Source of the DNA: Aphrophora alni
Taxonomy: Eukaryota > Arthropoda > Insecta > Hemiptera > Aphrophoridae
Assembly (NCBI GenBank): GCA_963513935.1
Contig: OY740765.1
Location: forward strand, 72,237,638 to 72,301,637
Length of the DNA stretch: 64,000 bases
Reading direction: 5' to 3'
Below the pieces are notes generated by a model. That model was given only the letters and a program-made list of their open reading frames with translations, made no database searches and was not told where the DNA came from. This document shows, piece after piece, positions 1-11,473 of this stretch; position 1 is the first letter of the stretch, and each line of letters starts with the position of its first letter. Position numbers and translations under genes: made by a program.

Positions 1-1283
1 CTAGGGGTATTTTTGGCCTTAGTTATGTTGCAAGGCATTGTAAACAAACCAGAATTGGAGCTATTCTGGTCTAAAAACCCCTTACTCATGACTCCATTTT
101 TCCTTCAAGCGATGCCATATCGCAGATACAAGCAAATAAAACAATTTTTACATTTTTCAAATAATAATGAGTACAACCCCAGAACACACCCAAATCCTAA
201 GTTGAATAAAATTTGGCCAATACTTGTAAAACTAAGAGAAAAATTCAAAAGTACTGTTACTCCAGATAGGGACATAACTGTAGATGAGAGCTTGCTTTTG
301 TTCAAGGGCCGCTTGTCATGGAAACAGTTCATACCCCTCAAATGAGCTCGCTTTGGCATAAAAAGTTATTTAGTCTGTGAGTCTAAAAGTGGTTATGTCT
401 GGGATTTAGCCATTTACACTGACAAGGGTGAACGCTCAGAAAATATAGGTGCCGAACTAGGCATCGATGACTTCCGAAAGTTGCCTAAGTCCTCACAAGT
501 AGTATTGTCGATGTGTAAGGAGTTATTAGGAAAAGGGCACTGCTTGACAACGGACAATTTTTATTCGTCTCCTCAGCTTGCTGATATACTTGTTTCCCAC
601 AGGACTGACACTTATGGTACAGTAAAATTAGGCCGAAAAGGAATACCTTTGAAAATGAAAAAAAAATGAAATAAAAAAACTAAAACTAAAGAAAGGAGAT
701 ATAGTAGGCTTTCAACGAGGAAAAGTTACAGTAATGGCATGGAAGGACAAAAAGATTGTTTCTCTCATTTCAACAATCCACACCACAAAAATGGTTGATG
801 TAGAAAAACGGAGTGTTGCAACCAAAAGACCAGAATGTGTAATTTCATACAACGACACAATGGGTGGTGTTGATCGAGTAGATCAACACATTTCCAGCTA
901 CTCCACACCAAGGAAACGAGGTAAAAAGTGGCATAAAAAAGTATTCTTCAACCTTCTAGACATTTCTCTGTGGAACTCTTATGTTGTTTACAAAAAATGT
1001 AACGGCTCTGAGTCCTCTACTGTACAGGCTTCAAGTAATTCAGAAGACTATGGAAAAGTATCACTCCGATACAATGAAGCCAAAATCTGGAAGACCCAGT
1101 CAGACCCTAAGCCCACTAAGACTAACTGAACGGCATTTCCCTGAATACCTACCACCCACGGAGAAAAAAGCAAACCCTACACATCAGTGTGGACTTTGCA
1201 GCAGAGTGAAGGACGCCAACGGAAAGAAGATTCGGCGAGAGTCACGGTATTACTGCGCAGAGTGCAACGTCGCCTTGCTTTAG
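1..1283 (+). pseudogene. piggyBac transposase (PGBD4-like), 5' end outside window
   Basis: The frame is open from base 1, so the N-terminus lies off the left edge. The DDE_Tnp_1_7-type core is visible: the first catalytic Asp in DITVDESLLLFKGR (about 271-312), the second in TTDNFYSSPQLA (about 547-582), and the later conserved Asp region MGGVDRVDQHISSY (about 859-900). The C-terminus carries the Cys-rich finger with CGLC and CAEC, ending in a TAG at 1281-1283. Piggybac transposases cut and paste DNA at TTAA sites. Three lesions kill it: an in-frame TGA at 343-345 where CGA (Arg) is expected, a frameshift at the A-run near 655-680, and another near 1095. The rest reads cleanly, so this is a fairly young corpse compared with the other relics here. 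Confidence 0.93.
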
Positions 1284-1641
1284 AGTGTATCACACCGTCG
1301 CTGACATCTGAAGTTGGCAACTTATAACAATTTATAAAAAACTATAAAATTCATATTATAATGAAAAAACAGATGAAATGTCAAAAAAGTTTTATTGTAC
1401 ATAAAGAACAATTAAAATGAATATGTTGCAAACTTATTTTGTGTATTTTTTTTAGCACACGAGTTAACTCGGGTTATTCTTTTTACTGGTATTTGAAAAT
1501 TATAAAAAAATAGAAAATGACTACAAACAAACAAAATTTTATCGGCAATGAAGTAAGTCTAAACCAAACTGTTAATTTCACTAATAAAAAAAAATGACCT
1601 GAAATGGCCATTTTTCTATAAATTAATGGACCGTCAAGGGG
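1..1641 (+). mobile_element. piggyBac element, right part
   Basis: After the transposase stop there is about 360 bp of AT-rich 3' untranslated sequence. The element ends in ccgtcaagggg directly against a TTAA at 1642-1645, the target tetranucleotide of this superfamily. The left end lies outside the window. Confidence 0.8.
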
Positions 1642-1646
1642 TTAAA

Positions 1647-1647
<1 letters not shown>

Positions 1648-1701
<54 letters not shown>
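1648..1701. repeat. (AT)n microsatellite
   Basis: Uninterrupted AT dinucleotides begin a few bases beyond the TTAA at the piggyBac end. From 1702 to 2574 I see no gene; that stretch holds a 26-base T run at 1849-1874 and AT-rich unique-looking sequence. Confidence 0.95.
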
Positions 1702-1706
<5 letters not shown>

Positions 1707-2574
1707 TTGTTGGGTGTTAAGATCAAATGTTTGATTGCCGTTTATTTGTCCATTTGATGGTTATTATATGATTGTAATGTATTTTTATTATATTATTTTT
1801 CATCGTATGTGATGTTTTACTGAATGTTGATATGGTATTATTGAACACTTTTTTTTTTTTTTTTTTTTTTTTTTAATTAACAGATTTGACTGTCCTATAC
1901 ACTGTCTGCAAGAAAACAATTATTACCATGTGGAAGTTTCAATCAACAATTATTTTAGTCTCCTTTCTATTATATTCACTGCTAAAATAGCTCAATAACT
2001 GTATCATAACGAGAATTTAAATAAGTAAAATTTACTTTAATACAAACTGAGTTCATCCTTTCCAAAAAACCAAGCTTAACTTACATTATTCTGAATCGTG
2101 TGGTATCACAGTGGAAGATAGAGACCCCAGGAGAAAGAACAGAAGTTCAGTTTGCAATGGGTTCCTGAGCTTGGAAGAAGCTTTCAGTTAGCCATGCATT
2201 AACTTTTTAAAAGCATTTTTAATATCAGTAAATTGGTCGCAGGTTCTTCGCTTTTTTAAATAAAATATAAACATGTTTTAATAATGTTGGAAAAATGATA
2301 TTAATTCGTATTAAACAGAAAGGTTTTAAATAAACTAAACTGTCTTAATTAAATACTGCATTGTCCCTTGACTTTGTGCCTAAATCACAATCCGCTGATC
2401 CATCCTGACAAGTAATTCGGTCAGCATGATTTTCCAACTTGTCAGCTGGGGATTTCTGGATAATTCATCAAGGAGTTTTCGACTCGAAATTACAGGAAAG
2501 TGCCTCAGAACAAAACAATCATAATCATTTGTCGTTTTATAGTCATGATAATGGCAACGGAAGCTTAATATTAA

Positions 2575-2960
2575 TTATATTATCTACTATGTTAAGGAAA
2601 TGTTTACAAAGCTGAGAGAAAAGGTAACCATAAATGACCAAATTGTTAAAAAATGGTTTTAATTTTCATCAGAACAATGCACCTGCTCAATCAAGACTTT
2701 CTGTGAAGCAGTTTCTGTCCAAATCTGGCATATCCCCAATATTCATCACATTTGGCACCATGTGACTTTTTTGTTTTTCCTAACATGAAATTTGTGCTTA
2801 AAGGAACATGTTTTGAGTCAGTTGATGTAGCAAAGAAGAAAACAGTTAGTGTATTAAAACAGCTGACAGAAACTGACTTGCTCACCTTCAACCAGTAGAA
2901 AACAAGACAGCATTGTTATGTAGTGCTAATAGGGACTATATTGAAGAAGACAAGCATTAG
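2575..2960 (+). pseudogene. mariner-family transposase, C-terminal remnant
   Basis: Across shifting frames the sequence matches the end of a mariner/SETMAR-like transposase. It shows YYVKEMFTKLREKV, then NNAPAQSRLSVKQFLSKSGI (the Asn-Ala-Pro-Ala block after the second catalytic Asp), then SHLAPCDFFVFPNMKFVLKG (the block with the third catalytic Asp), and finally SANRDYIEEDKH, which resembles the usual RC-x-NGDYIEGDK ending. Several stops and at least two frameshifts are present. No terminal repeats were recognised, and the N-terminal two-thirds are missing or decayed beyond recognition. From 2961 to 3452 I see nothing further. Confidence 0.85.
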
Positions 2961-3452
2961 AATTGTGTGTTAAAAAAATATCTGCTTAATATCTGATTCC
3001 AGTGAAGATAGAAACATGGAAAAAACAGCATTTTGTAGAAATTTATCGCCTTTATCTAGAGAATGAATTAAAAGTCAAGTGTCATATACAGGTGTTCCGA
3101 AAATTTGTAAAATGTAATTTATTCTTATGAAAACACACACTTATTTTTATATTTTCTTACACTAAAGCAAAAACTAAAAGGTGTGAGTCAGCATCTAGTT
3201 TCTGCAGTATCTCAGCACAAATATCTTTGCTGTTTTTTTGCTCTGGTGTGAGAACCCTAAGGACCATTTTCAAAATTTTCATGCAGAGCATTTGTCAATG
3301 TGCACGGCCTTAATTATTATTTGAACACCGAGTAGGCGATCTTCTTGAACAATCTGTCTAATTTTTTTTTCCGTTCTTGAAGTGGAAGGTTGTAGGTTCT
3401 TGTAACACTTAATTTTACAAAAAAAAAATTATATGATACAAAATATTTGGTA

Positions 3453-4097
3453 CAGTAGGGCCCCGATTATCCGAGCCCCGACTAACCGAGTTCCAGTTTA
3501 ACCGAGTGTTTGTACACTGTATAGTACTATAGCGAGCGAGCAGAGTGGGGTGACTGCTCGGTTATTTTACTGTGCTGCAAAAAAGCGGGCTAGTTTAGTA
3601 AAGCAGTAAACTCTGATGAACTGTTTTAAAAAGTAGGCTTAGTTTTAAAATTCAAATTTCATTGGTAAAGTACCAGTACAAAACAGTTTTCAATACTGTA
3701 GCTCTTTTTAAGTGTATTTTTATATTCACCATTGACCTTGTTTTAGATTTGTAGGCTAGAATTTTGATTTACAAAAACTGTATTTTTATTTGCTGTTTCA
3801 GTACAGCATATTTCTGTATTTTTTATATTATGAACGTAATATTTAGTACAGTGCAGTACTGTGGGTTTCATAATAATGTGAACTCAATTTTTTTAATTCA
3901 ATTTTACGTCTTTATTTATTACTGTATAAATCCCAAAACATCTTTGAAACACCCGTAACACAGACCGGCGGCCGAAAACGCACACGATACCATTGATTTC
4001 AATGGCGGCGGGGGATGCTCTCGTTCACCGGTCTGTCTGCCCGTGTTATCCGAGTGTCCTCTGATCCACATTAGCTCAGATAATCGGGGCCCTACTG
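3453..4097. mobile_element. pogo/Tigger-type miniature element (645 bp)
   Basis: The ends are near-perfect terminal inverted repeats: cagtagggccccgattatcc on the left and its complement on the right (ggataatcggggccctactg-type, ending at 4097). TA flanks both sides (3451-3452 and 4098-4099), as expected for pogo superfamily insertion. There is no transposase frame. A GC-rich hairpin sits near the right end, with cagaccgg about 3960 pairing with ccggtctg about 4028. This is a non-autonomous element mobilised in trans. Confidence 0.88.
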
Positions 4098-4699
4098 TAT
4101 CCTTATTTTTATTTTATGTCAAAGGATAATCGATATATCGGTAAACAACACTAAAAATCTAATTTACTAAAACACAAGAGAGTCCCATGGGAGATATGAT
4201 TTTGGAAGCTTCATCACACAAATACACAATCAAATATGGTTTACAATTTATAAAAGCTTACAATTTTGGAGTAATTGAAAAAATCATTAGATTTGTTTGC
4301 ATAAAATAGCTTCATAGAAGTGGCCTGTTAAACTGTGGTTTGAACTATCAAACAAGCTGTTTTTTTTTTTTTTTTGTTTAATTAATAAATATCGTTGGTA
4401 GCACAAGTTTATTTTACATATTAATAATAAACCATTTTTGTGAATGATTGTTAGTAACCAACAATGATAAATTGTGTCGGTGAATGATGAATCTCTTGCG
4501 TGTTAATAGTAAATTACCAAGAATTAGTGTATACTATAATCTTAGCTATACTTTAATTTAACATACAATAAAAATAAAGATATCATCTTGTTCAGCATCA
4601 AAAGGGCTAAATATTCTGTTATTGAAAAATCAACAGTTTGCAAACAATTTGACATCAACAATTTTAAACGAATGCTATTTTAAAACACTTAAGAAAAAA

Positions 4700-5445
4700 A
4701 TATTAAAATTTTGAGGTATACAACAAACTAAGGTAATTATGTGTTGAAGCTTCTCACAAACTTTGGCCGTTAAAAATCGTGAAAACTTAAAGTCAAACCT
4801 TGTTTGACATTAATCTGATATTTTTTAACAACACTAAACAATTTTCAGGTCTAACAATCAATTAATATTGAAGAAACTGAAAAATCAAAATTGTGTCACT
4901 AGGAACAGATGTATTAAGTAAAAAACCATGAATTACAAAATGTGCAGTACATTGTGACTGCCACCATGTTAGAAAATTGGTGAATATACCAATGATAGAA
5001 TACATGGTAGAAAACGTTTTGGGCAGGTAACTATATATATACCTTCCCAGACCTTTATCCTTTGATTTACAAGCCATGATTTACACTCATGTACAGCGTA
5101 TAACATAAATATAGACTGGTGCTGCAGTCATTAACTTAACTCACGTTGTCATTACATAAACATTATATTGCATGAGCACTGAAATCTTCTCTAACCTGAT
5201 TAACGTAGTCGTAAAGAGTAATGTACACATTTGTCATAACCCAAATAAGCCTTAATTCCTCATGTCTAAAAGTGTCAGTTTCTTCAATATTAATGGATTG
5301 TTAGACTTGAATATTGTTTTGTGTTGTTTAAAAATATCAGATTAATGACAAACAAGGTAAATTGTTTAAGTTTGCATGATTTTTAGCGACTAAGGTCTGG
5401 GGGAAGCTTCAATACATAATTACCCAAACTAATAGTATAAAACAT
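4700..5445. repeat. Long inverted repeat / foldback-like element
   Basis: About 4715-4970 is an imperfect reverse complement of about 5190-5440. The left arm contains attaatctgatattttttaa and attaatattgaagaaactga; their complements appear in the right arm at 5335-5350 and 5275-5297. The arms are roughly 170-250 bp and surround a loop of about 220 bp. No transposase, and no target duplication could be assigned. The stretch before it (4098-4700) and the stretch after it (5446-6757) hold no gene I can support. Confidence 0.75.
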
Positions 5446-6757
5446 TCTGTAAAGTTTGATATTAATATGTCACTCCATTCTGGACAAATAAATAGAAAGT
5501 GAAATATTTTTTGATGTATATGATCCCTCTTTTTATATTGATATTTAAAATCACCTCCAAAGTTTGGCACCCTATTTATTGGACAATGTATAATTTTGAT
5601 AAATAATGTATATATAAATTTCAATCTTTCAAGATGAAATTGATTTTAAAAAAAAGAAAACACAAAATGATTTTTATAATTAGTTCACAAAATGAAAAAA
5701 AAACGCATAACTTTCCACGACAAATACTTCATTAGCAACAAGGCGATGACTAAGCCATTATCTTCAGTTATCTACTTACAGCAACTGATGTGTCTTGTTC
5801 CGCAATAAAGCGAGTGTTTGGAACGTTGTCAAATCATATTGTATCTCTTATAACAAAACTTACTACAGAAACACTAACAAAAATGATTACTTATAAAAAC
5901 AAATAACATTTACAAGACCACTGCACAAATATCGCTAATTATAAACAACAAATTTTGTTTTTGTTTATTTACAAAAATTAATATATAAAGTGTAGGTCAC
6001 AATAATTTGAATTTAATAACACAGAAATGACATCTATCATATCCCAATTAATATAATAACTAAACTTTAAATAATTCTTGTATAAAAAATGTGTAAAATT
6101 TAAACTCTTATAATTAATCATTTTATATAATGAGATACATGTGGATAGGACAATGGCATATATAACCTTGTCAACTGGAGCTGCTTTATCTCCCTGTTAA
6201 GTGTCAGGTGTTAAATTAGAATTTCTTCATCTGAATCTGAGTCAGTTAGTTGTAAATTCCTACAACATACAAACCAAACCATGGCTCAGAGTTATCCTAC
6301 TTCTACAGTGTGCAAAGACATAGCTTACAATATTAATTAGGCCTAGTCAAAGTGTTTGTACTCGAGTACATCTTACTACCTTCGTTATTGAACTGAATCT
6401 GAGATTTATTTAAAACTAGAAAAATTGCTTATATTCAGATAAACTATTTTGTTATCAGCGAAGCTTCAATATCTGATTCAAATACCTTTTTTTATAAACT
6501 ATTGTGCAAGTTGCATATTTTATGTTTTAAAAATATTACTCTTTTTTCACATATACGTAGCATAGAGAAAGTTATGTGATGCGTCAAAAAATTGATGTCA
6601 AGCTTGTTGCAGATATATCCGTTTTGAGAGCCCCCTGCATCCTAAAAAATAGAATGATGGCCCCCTGTTGTATGAACACAAAAATTAACCTCAACAGACT
6701 ATCCTCATTAAAAACTCAATTTTAATCAAATACAACTTATGCTCAGAACATGTTTAA

Positions 6758-7427
6758 CCTATTGGCCTAGACATACGGAACTGTTCCGTATAGTCCCCGA
6801 GCGGCCCACTAATAGACATATGGAACTTCTCCGTGTATCGGAAAACAACGTTCTTTATTAAGCGTAGGTTTGACGTAGTTTCGAATAAATGTGTTAGATG
6901 ACAGCAGCGTCCACTGAGAATGGTTTCTTTGCATTTTATCGTGAAAATTACGATTAAAATGTAATTAAATTGCATTTTTTTATGAGCAGTGTTCACGCGC
7001 AGTCCCAGTGAAACCTTACGATGCGTGTGATATAAGCTAGATTTATTCAGTTTATAATACGATATCGTTATTATACTTTTAGAATATTTAGATTACTTGA
7101 TGTTGGCAACACTTGTAAGCAACGTATCAAATAAACAGATGACTTCTGTGTTCTGATTAGGTTATAAACATTTGTTTTATTTACTGTTTTAGTGAATACT
7201 TACGTTGTGCTGTGTTTCGTAAATAAAAAATATAGAAAATCGTTATTGTACGTAACTTATATTTGTTATAGAAAGAATTTAATTTAGAAGAAAATAGTGA
7301 AAACAGAACTAAAATCACAGTTACGAATCAAAAGTTATTTATATTTTTCTAATAATGTACAAAATCAGGTAATTTTAATTGCTAGATTAAGATCAAGCAA
7401 GATTCCGAAAAAGGCTAGGCCAATGGG
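6758..7427. mobile_element. TTAA-flanked piggyBac-type miniature element (670 bp)
   Basis: The left end is TTAA (6754-6757) then cctattggcctag. The right end is ctaggccaatggg then TTAA (7428-7431). The ends are inverted copies with one mismatch in 13, and the exact TTAA duplication identifies the piggyBac superfamily. Just inside the left end a short palindrome, tacggaactgttccgta, is followed by a diverged second copy. There is no coding potential. Confidence 0.85.
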
Positions 7428-7829
7428 TTAAGACCCTTATTTAAATATATTAATATTATTTCCAAGGATGGTGTCCATTTGCACCCATTCTTTATAGGTC
7501 TACAATTTGAGCACAGTATTAAATAGATTTACGATTGTCAATTAACAAATTGTTGAAATTTCAAATTTTTAATTTTTTTACACATAAGCCTTACAAATTA
7601 TATAAACTTGTTTCAAATTTTTAGAACAGATGTTTTATATCATTATTATTCAAACATCACTTGCTATAATAATATTTGTGTCTGGATGTGTATGTATATC
7701 CAGACACATTTATACTGAACACTTTTTAAATTTAAGACATCCCAAATTGTTGTTGTGTTCTGGACTAATGACAGTTATATAAACAAATTTTAAAAATATC
7801 AAATTTTGGTGATTTCATCTAATGGCAGG

Positions 7830-9300
7830 GTCCAATCAATTTAGAGAATATTTAGTTCTTGTCTTTTGTTTTTACGACAAGAGTTTATTCTGAGTATATT
7901 TAAATCAGTGTTTGGTCTTATAGCAAGTATCCTCTCGATTTTTAGAATATTTAGTTCTTGTAATTTGGTCTTATGATTATTATCCAGTAGATTTTTGGAG
8001 AATATTTAGTTCTTGTTTTCGATGTTGTGTTGTGGTAGTTTTGCAGGTATCTAATCATTTTTGAGAATATTTATTTCATATGTTTTGTTCCTATAGCATG
8101 CTATAAACAGGTATCAGTTTATTTTGAAAATATTAAGTTCTTGAGTTTTGATCTTATAACAAGAGTATACAGTTGATTTTCTAAATATTAAATTTGTATT
8201 TTGGTCTAATCATAGGTATCGACTGGATTTTGAGAATATATAATATCTCGTATTTTGGTCTCATATCCAATATTCGCACAATTTTTAGAATATATAATAT
8301 TTGTTCTTGTATTATGACACATAGCCAGTTGATTATGTGATCACTAAATTTTTCTTTTTGTCTGATAGAAGGTATGTATTTTATTTTGAGAATATGTAGT
8401 TCTTATTAGAGTTATGAAGATGCATTTAAGAATAATTAGTTCTTGTACTTTGCTCTTGTGATAGGTATTCAGCAGATTTTGAGAATATCTAATTCTTTTA
8501 GTTTGTTTTTATAGACTGATTTTGAGAAAATATAATTTTTGATTTGGTTTAACGCACACATCCAGAAATCTTAATTTATTCTTCTTAGCATTACGGTATG
8601 CATGCAGTTGATCAAAGATAATATCCAGGTCTTACAATTAGATCCGATGACAGGTATTCAGTTGATTTTGAGAATATTTAGTTCTTGAGTTTTGGTCTCT
8701 GGCAGGTAGTCGGTAAATTTTAAGAATATTTAGATCTTGTGTTTTGATCTTATAACAGGTATACAGTTGACTTTCTAAATATTAAATTTGTGTTTTGGTC
8801 TTATCGACAGGTATCCACTTAATTTTTTAAAATATATAATTTATTTTGTTTCTCATGGCAAGTGTCCAGTTGATTTTAAGAATATATAGTTCATGTGTTT
8901 TTGGCTTGACTGGTATGAAGTCAAATAGGAGAATTTTTAGTTCCTGTTTTATGCCATGTGGCTGATATCCAGAAGATTTTGAAAATTTCTTCTTTTTTTT
9001 ATCATATGAAAGGTAACCAGTCGATTTTGGGAATATTCAATTTTTGTGTTTGCTCCAATGACAGAAACCAGTTGTTTTTAGAATAAATGCTATGTTCTTA
9101 TATTTTGGATTTACGGTAGGTTTTCTGTCAATTTTAAGAAAATTTAATTGCTGCACATTGGTGACATGACAGTTAAAGTTCCTTTGGACAATATATAATT
9201 TTCATTTTGGAATGACAAGTAACTAATTGTTATTAAGAATATTAAAATTTTGTTTATTATTGTCAAATTTTAAGAATAATAATATTTGTTTTGGTATTAT
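7830..9300 (+). repeat. Minisatellite M1, block 1 (unit about 53 bp)
   Basis: About 25 degenerate units. The recognisable core is gagaatatttagttcttgta followed by ggtcttatgacaggtatcca and gttgatttt. Units vary in length and identity, so this is an old array. It is the first of several blocks of the same unit spread to about 20550 and separated by transposon insertions. Confidence 0.9.
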
Positions 9301-9309
9301 GATGTGTTT

Positions 9310-10475
9310 TAACATTAGGTTATTATGAAATTTATACTTTATTGTCAATTAATTTATTGTAATTACTTACTTTATATAGATTTGATTACTAGGTTGAATA
9401 ATAATGAAAACAACATGATGATCTATTATTAATTTCTTACTTTTATTTCTGAAACACAAATTGAGATAATACCAAGTTTTCAATACAATTTATGTAAATT
9501 GAATTCAATTAACAAATAATTAATTAAATTACTCGAGTCGATTCTTTGATAAGCAACTATTACAGTGAGTGGTGAGTATTAATGATTTCATACCAACAGT
9601 CCAAGTCCATAAATACACTTTACGACGAATTGTAGTAAAATCGGTTGCGATGATAGTGATGAATGATAATGCACCTTGGATTGATTACAATTGTACGATT
9701 AGAAGGCCTCTCATCTGGTGCCTGGATTGATTTGTCGACGAATTACATTTGTTGCGGCGTAATTACCTTTGCATGACGAACTAACACAACTATTCAATGA
9801 CTACCTTTACCCTTAGGTAACACTTTGAAGATGGTTGTACAATTACTTATTTAATAGCACGTAATCACTTTGACTCTATTCGGCAATTAACCTTTTTGTA
9901 CATAACTTTAATACATTACATTCCAGTTCTCCATAACAATTACTTCTTATCCCTTATTGATTCAATTTATTCAATACTGGAAGAAAATTGACTTTACTTT
10001 AATTATAATAATTAAATAATAGATGAATTACTCTACAGGTGCACTGTACTACTTTAAAGTTGTTAAAAGAACAACTTTAACAATAAAAATGAGTTCAAAT
10101 GACGAAAGGCTGACCAGACGCGACTTTACTATCTAAGGTTCTGCATTGAACTGCCATTTCTCCCCAACATTCTTAAGTTTCAAATTTTTACCCCACATAA
10201 GGCTCTTTTCCTCTACTAATCAGATACAGAGTGCATTGGCGGTAGCCAATCACACGTTCTTTATTTCAAAATTCGTCCGTTAAAAACATTAAGAAACCGG
10301 GTTGGGGTACACTGTTCTTTTTTATCCTTTCTTCCTTTTTTATCGCTGTATGTGACCTTTCCAAATTTTCTCTTTTTTTTCTATCACTCTGAGTAAACTC
10401 ATCTTAAAGTACTTAAAAAAAAAAATGTTACCCACACCCTTGCTCTAAACTGAGCATTTTAACTTTTCATGTATT
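9310..10475. other. Unassigned insertion splitting M1
   Basis: About 1.15 kb of non-M1 sequence, less AT-rich than its surroundings, sits between two M1 blocks. It has no reading frame of note, no terminal inverted repeat and no certain target duplication. A solo LTR is one possibility from its length and lack of coding capacity, but I cannot place the TG and CA ends convincingly. Confidence 0.35.
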
Positions 10476-10479
10476 TTAT

Positions 10480-10745
10480 ACAAACTTCAAGTATAATGTA
10501 TTTCGTTATAGTGTATCCAGTCAATATTGAGAACATTAATTTTTGTTGTTGTCTAATAGAAGATATGTATTTTATAATATTTATTCTGGTATTTTGGACT
10601 AATGGCAGGTATTCAGTTGATTTTGAAAAATATTTAGTTCTTATATTTTAGTCTTATGACAGTTATGCAGATGATTTAAAGTATATTTAGTTCTTGTTGA
10701 TTTTTTCTTATGATGGGTATCCCAGGATATTTGATTATATTTAAT
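10480..10745 (+). repeat. Minisatellite M1, block 2
   Basis: Four to five M1 units with the same core (ggcaggtattcagttgattt and variants), in the same polarity as block 1. This block marks the left border of the insertion that carries the 640-residue ORF. Confidence 0.85.
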
Positions 10746-10827
10746 TCTCCATAAATTTGAAGGAGATAAAATTTTATATTTAATGTAACAGCAGATATTT
10801 CTTGTTGAAACTACATATTCAAGGATT

Positions 10828-10898
10828 AAGAAAGCAATAAAGCTAAAAGTTTCAAAATTATTTTAATAATATAATTTTGAAACTTTAGCTTTATAGCT
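10828..10898. repeat. Imperfect palindrome (hairpin)
   Basis: The arms ataaagctaaaagtttcaaa and its complement, tttgaaactttagctttat, lie about 20 bases apart. It could be a subterminal hairpin of the element that brought the 640-residue ORF, or a small independent foldback. Confidence 0.8.
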
Positions 10899-11351
10899 TT
10901 ATTTAGTCCTTAGATAAAAATTGTTATTCATTTGGCAGATTTTATTAAACAAAATGGATAAAATTGGATAAACTAATGTATATGAAACTGGGAAAAGCAC
11001 TTCCAAATAAATCCTTGGCATCTAAAAGTGAAACTACAGCTACGAGTTACAAGATTAATAGAATCGGTCATTTCAGAAACGACACATGTGACATTTTCTT
11101 AACTTTCGGAAAAACGAAAAAAACTGTGTAATCAAACCAGTTTCCATAGTAACTTGTAATGATAATTTCTATGTTACAATACACTAATTAGCAAACTCCT
11201 AGTACAAATTTTAGATTTTTGTTTAAAAAGTAATTTTAAAAAAATTAAAAAAAAAATTACACATGTGTTGTTTATGCAAGGAATGACATACTCATAGTAT
11301 GTAATGGACTTAAACAAATTAATAATGAGTATTATACACACAGCAACAGTA

Positions 11352-11357
11352 TTTATT
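11352..11357 (-). promoter_or_regulatory. Poly(A) signal AATAAA for the 640-residue ORF
   Basis: On the minus strand AATAAATAAA follows the stop codon by about 115 bases, a normal distance for cleavage and polyadenylation. It supports a transcribable unit on this strand. Confidence 0.6.
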
Positions 11358-11473
11358 TATTACAAAAACATCAAAGAGAATCACATATTATAAAAACTCC
11401 ATTAATTGTTTTGTTTTTAGGAGTGTAGGCTATAAAAAAATGCAATAGTCCAACGTGTTTTTCACTACGGGGC

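Noticed and set aside
2101..2200. Transposase-like text before the mariner remnant
   Set aside because: Short suggestive words only; no ordered match to a mariner N-terminus.
4862..5077. 71-codon minus-strand frame
   Set aside because: It lies across the left arm and loop of the long inverted repeat, with no family match.
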